The notes under the pieces: model-generated | Seen by the model: only the letters and a program-made list of their open reading frames with translations | Databases searched by the model: none | What the model was told of the DNA's origin: nothing | Assembly: GCA_963680875.1 (NCBI GenBank) | Contig: OY804578.1 | Location: 100,531,689 to 100,595,688 of the forward strand | Direction of reading: 5' to 3' | Length of the DNA stretch: 64,000 nucleotides | DNA from: Bathymodiolus brooksi | Taxonomy: Eukaryota; Mollusca; Bivalvia; Mytilida; Modiolidae | Made by a program: the position numbers and the translations under genes | Part shown: piece by piece, positions 60,789 through 64,000 of the stretch | Position numbering within the stretch: the first letter of the stretch is position 1 | How the letters are laid out: every line of letters starts with the position of its first letter

Positions 60789-62087
60789 TTTTTAGCTCAC
60801 CCGACCCAAAGGGTCATGTGAGGTATTGCCATCATCACTTGGCGTCCGTCGTCCGTCCGTTAACTTTTTCATATTTTAATCTACTCCTCTGAAACAACTG
60901 GGCCAAATGGAACCAAACTTGGCAGAAAGCATCTATATAAAGTTCTTCATTTCATCTGATTCCGCCAACAAATATGGCCGCCAAGGACAATTCTTGTTTC
61001 TGATTGGCTAATGTTAAAAAAATCTTCTCCTCTGAAACTGCTTGGCCAAATGGAGCCAAACTTGGCAGGAAGCATCTATGTAAGATCCTCTATAAAACTT
61101 CTTCATTTGGTTCCATTCGGCCAACAAACATGGCCACTGTTACTAAAAATAGAACATATGGTAAAATTGCAAGTTTTTGGTAATAACTCAAAAACCGTTA
61201 ATAATATCAGAAATCTGACATGGGTAAAAATGATCAGCACAGCAAGATCTAACTACCCTGAAATTTTGAAGAAAATCTGATTACCTATCTTGGAGTTGTT
61301 GCCCTTTTGTCATCAAATTTTCAAAATTTTAATACTTTTCGTTTTTTATTTCAAAAACTATAAGAGATAGATGTTAAGTTTAAACAGCAAACATGTGTAG
61401 CATGTCAAGATTTACCTAGCCTGCAATTTTAAAGTAAATCTGATTACCCATCTTGAAGTTATTGCCCTTTTTTCATCAGATTTTAGCTCCCCTGGTTGTC
61501 GTCCGTCCTTTAACTTTTTCATATTTTAATCTTATCCTCTGAAACAACTTGGCCAATTGGAACCAAACTTGGCCGTAAGCATCTATGTAAGGTCCTCTAT
61601 AATGTTTCTCCATTTCGTTCCGTTCCACCAACAAATATGGCCGCCAAGGGCAATTCTTGTTTCTGATTGGCTACTGTTTAAAAAAAATCTTCTCCTCTGA
61701 AACTGCTTGGCAAAATGGAGCCAAACTTGGCAGGAAGCATATATGTAAGATCCTCTATAAAGCTTCTTCATTTGGTTCCATTCGGCCAACAAACATGGCC
61801 GCCAAGATTAATTCTTTTTTCTGATTGGCTAATGTTAAAAAAATCTTCTCCTCTGAAACAGCTTGGCCAAATGGAGCCAAACTTGGCAGGAAGCATCTAT
61901 GTAAGATCCGAACCTGGCATAGATGGTCCCTGGGTGTGTCCCTTTCAAAATTGTGTCCGACAGCCCCACCCTCCATTCAAGATGGCTGCTGTTTTTTAAG
62001 GTAATGATTATCTCCCTTTGAAATTTGCTTCAGTATCATTCTATTGTCAGGTGAGCGATACAGGTTCAGTGGGCTGAGACTCTAGTT
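60789..62087 (-). mobile_element. Family B element, full length, 1.3 kb
   Basis: In reverse it runs from TTTTTAGCTCACCCGACCC and GGGTCATGTGAG to GGGCTGAGACTCTAGTT. Four internal modules carry GGCCGCCAAG, CAATTCTTGTTTCTGATTGG, CTTCTCCTCTGAAAC and CTTGGCAGGAAGCATCTATG. The frames at 61011, 61715, 61583 and 61755 are this repeat. Confidence 0.8.
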
Positions 62088-62265
62088 CTGTTAGTAATGT
62101 TGCATTGGAATTAATTTGATGTATGTGACTAATTCTGTTTACAAAGATGGATAGAGAGACGACTCCACTATCCACCACCATGAAAAGTCTAGACCGACGA
62201 TGGAAAAAACCATACTACAAATTAAATAAAATATATTTTATTTCCCATTGTAACAGCACATAAAG

Positions 62266-62532
62266 GGATTAGGGTTATAGTGTTCAACGCCACTTTCAAC
62301 AATATTGTAGTTATATCGTGACAGTCAGTTTTATTGGAGGATGACACTGGAGTACAAGTGGAAAACCATTGACCTGTCGCAAATCACTGACAAACTTCTC
62401 ATATAATGTTATATCGAGTACACCTGAGTACACCTCGCCATGAGCGTGACTCGAACTCATAAAGTTAGTGATGATAGGCACTGATTGCATAAGTAGCTGT
62501 AAATCCAGCTACCATACGATCACCACCACCAT
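62266..62532 (-). mobile_element. SINE-1, full length
   Basis: GTGTTCAACGCCACTTTCAA tail, GACCTGTCGCAAATCACTGA, a duplicated CGAGTACACCTGAGTACACC, GACTCGAACTCATAAAG and an ACGATCACCACCACCAT head. Confidence 0.85.
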
Positions 62533-62668
62533 AAAAGACAAGTGATTATAGTAGCACACTGAGAAATATTATTATAAACAACATACACTGTACAGTGCAT
62601 TAGAACATTGTGCTGTTTCTACAAAATATATACCAAAAATTTTGCCAATATTTATATTGGAATTGAAA

Positions 62669-62696
62669 AAATAAATAAATAAATAAATAAATAAAG
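62669..62696. repeat. (AAAT)n microsatellite
   Basis: About seven AAAT/ATAA units. Confidence 0.9.
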
Positions 62697-62927
62697 GATG
62701 TATTTTTATAATTGTATCTGATAATCTAAGAGGCACTAAAAGACGTTACGCTTTTTTAAAAAGGCTAAGCTTCTGCTAGACAACCACCAAACCACATAGA
62801 CAACATACCATACTCATAAATATCTCTATTTTTAACATACTCTAAAATATCTATTCATAGGCCAATAATTAGAAAAACCATATTCACATTGAATTGCCAC
62901 AGGAGACACAACAGTACCATGTGTTGT

Positions 62928-63103
62928 GTGATTGATGTTATTGATGAAGGAAACCGGTGTACATGGAGTAAACCACTGAAGTTGGCGACAAACTTTATCA
63001 CATAATGTTGTATCGAGTACACCTCGCCATAAGCGGGATTCGAACTCACAACTTTAGTGGTGATAGGCACTGATTGCATAGGTACATGCAGTTGTAAATT
63101 GAG
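62928..63103 (-). mobile_element. SINE-1, 3' tail missing
   Basis: TTGATGAAGGAAACCGGTGT, CATAATGTTGTATCGAGTAC, AAGCGGGATTCGAACTCACA and GCACTGATTGCATAGGTAC. Confidence 0.8.
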
Positions 63104-63446
63104 CAAATCGTAGTATTGTACAATTCATTCAAAAATATATGCATATATATGAAGAATTAAAAAGTTTTCCTTGAAACAAAATAAAATTTAACTAAACTAA
63201 ATAAGAAAAACATCCAATCGAGTCGTGCTGAATGATATTTTCACGAACGACGGAAAAATATGTAACGGTCTATGTGCAGATAACTAGAAGAAATTAAATT
63301 CAATCTCGTTCAGTTCCTTCAAACGATTGAAATTACATTTGTTCACCATAAAATTAATGGCCGTGATATTTCACGAGATTTTGAGAAGCTGCTGATCTCG
63401 TGTTTTATATGTCTTTGAGTACACAGGCGCACACCACCCGCTTTTT

Positions 63447-64000
63447 AGTTCACCTGGACCAAAGGTCCAGGTGAACTATTGCCATCACTTGGCGTCCGTC
63501 GTCTGTTGTCTGTAAACTTTTCACATTTCAAGCTTCTTCTCCGAAACCACTGTGCCAATTGGAACCAAACTTAGCAGGAATGTTCCTTGGATGGTCCTCT
63601 ACAAAGTTACTGTTTTTTCGTTCCAGTCGGATATTCAACATGGCTGCCAGGGCCAATAATATGCTCTGATTGGCTGAAATTTCAAAGATCTTCTTCTCTG
63701 AAACTAATGAACTGACTGAACCCAAACTGTAAATGAATGATCATTTGATGGTCCTCTACAAAGTGTGTGTTTTTTATGCCGATCGGAAATCCAAGATGGC
63801 CGCCACCGCAGGACATAGATTAACATTGGACCCTATGGGAAAATATTAAAATGCCTTCTTCTCAGAAACTACAAATATGATTAAAGCCAAACTGTACATG
63901 AATGTTCATTGGATGGTCCTCTACAATCTTAAGGTTTTTTGTTCCGATATGAAATTCAAAATGGTGGCTACGGCAGGACTTAGTTTAACATTGGACCCTA
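63447..64000 (-). mobile_element. Family B element, runs off the window
   Basis: Starts with a perfect hairpin, 14-bp stem AGTTCACCTGGACC with loop AAA (63447-63477). Modules with TTGGATGGTCCTCTACAAAG, CCAAGATGGCCGCCAC and TTCTTCTC.GAAACTA follow. The far end is outside the window. Confidence 0.8.

Noticed and set aside
60789..62087. Four ~70-95-codon frames on both strands
   Set aside because: They come from the repeated modules of a family B element and recur in other copies with stops.

Overview
This window looks like nuclear DNA of an animal, most likely a bivalve mollusc and possibly a mytilid. It is AT-rich and intron-rich, genes are sparse, and tRNA-derived SINEs, MITEs and tandem repeats fill most of it. 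Several dispersed repeats match what I remember of bivalve genomes; that placement rests on memory, not on a search.

Layout: 1-6592 is a satellite array with a ~48-50 bp unit and traces of higher-order structure. 6593-24600 is mostly AT-rich non-coding DNA with SINE copies, a hairpin-ended dispersed repeat (called family B here), small minisatellites and one pogo-like MITE. 24671-37382 (minus strand) is the main gene: at least eight exons, joined in phase, that encode about 630 residues with an N-terminal J domain, an acidic serine stretch, two ZC2HC-type zinc fingers and a Pro/Gln-rich repeat region. It has a possible alternative last exon and carries broken partial copies of two of its own exons in and near it. 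41838-43010 is a decayed non-LTR retrotransposon. 48161-48710 (minus) is a second, shorter copy of the J-domain exon, with the same 5'-UTR intron position. 48853-49729 is a fold-back element with ~300 bp inverted arms and a 9-bp target duplication. 54691-55282 is an element with inverted ends and internal tandem units. 55360-56824 is a tRNA-derived SINE whose tail has grown into about 1 kb of (TCAC)n. 57043-58506 (plus) is an uninterrupted reading frame for an FAD-dependent amine-oxidase-like protein with a C-terminal membrane anchor. The rest to 64000 is repeats.

There is no operon-like organisation. The J-domain gene and its partial paralog lie on the same strand about 11 kb apart and probably arose by tandem duplication; the flavoenzyme gene looks unrelated. 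The dispersed repeats dominate: two SINE families (SINE-1 and SINE-2 here) share one 3' domain, and inverted, nested and tail-expanded copies are present. No CRISPR array, rRNA gene or functional tRNA gene was seen. Exon limits were read by eye from splice signals and phase, and no transcript evidence was available.
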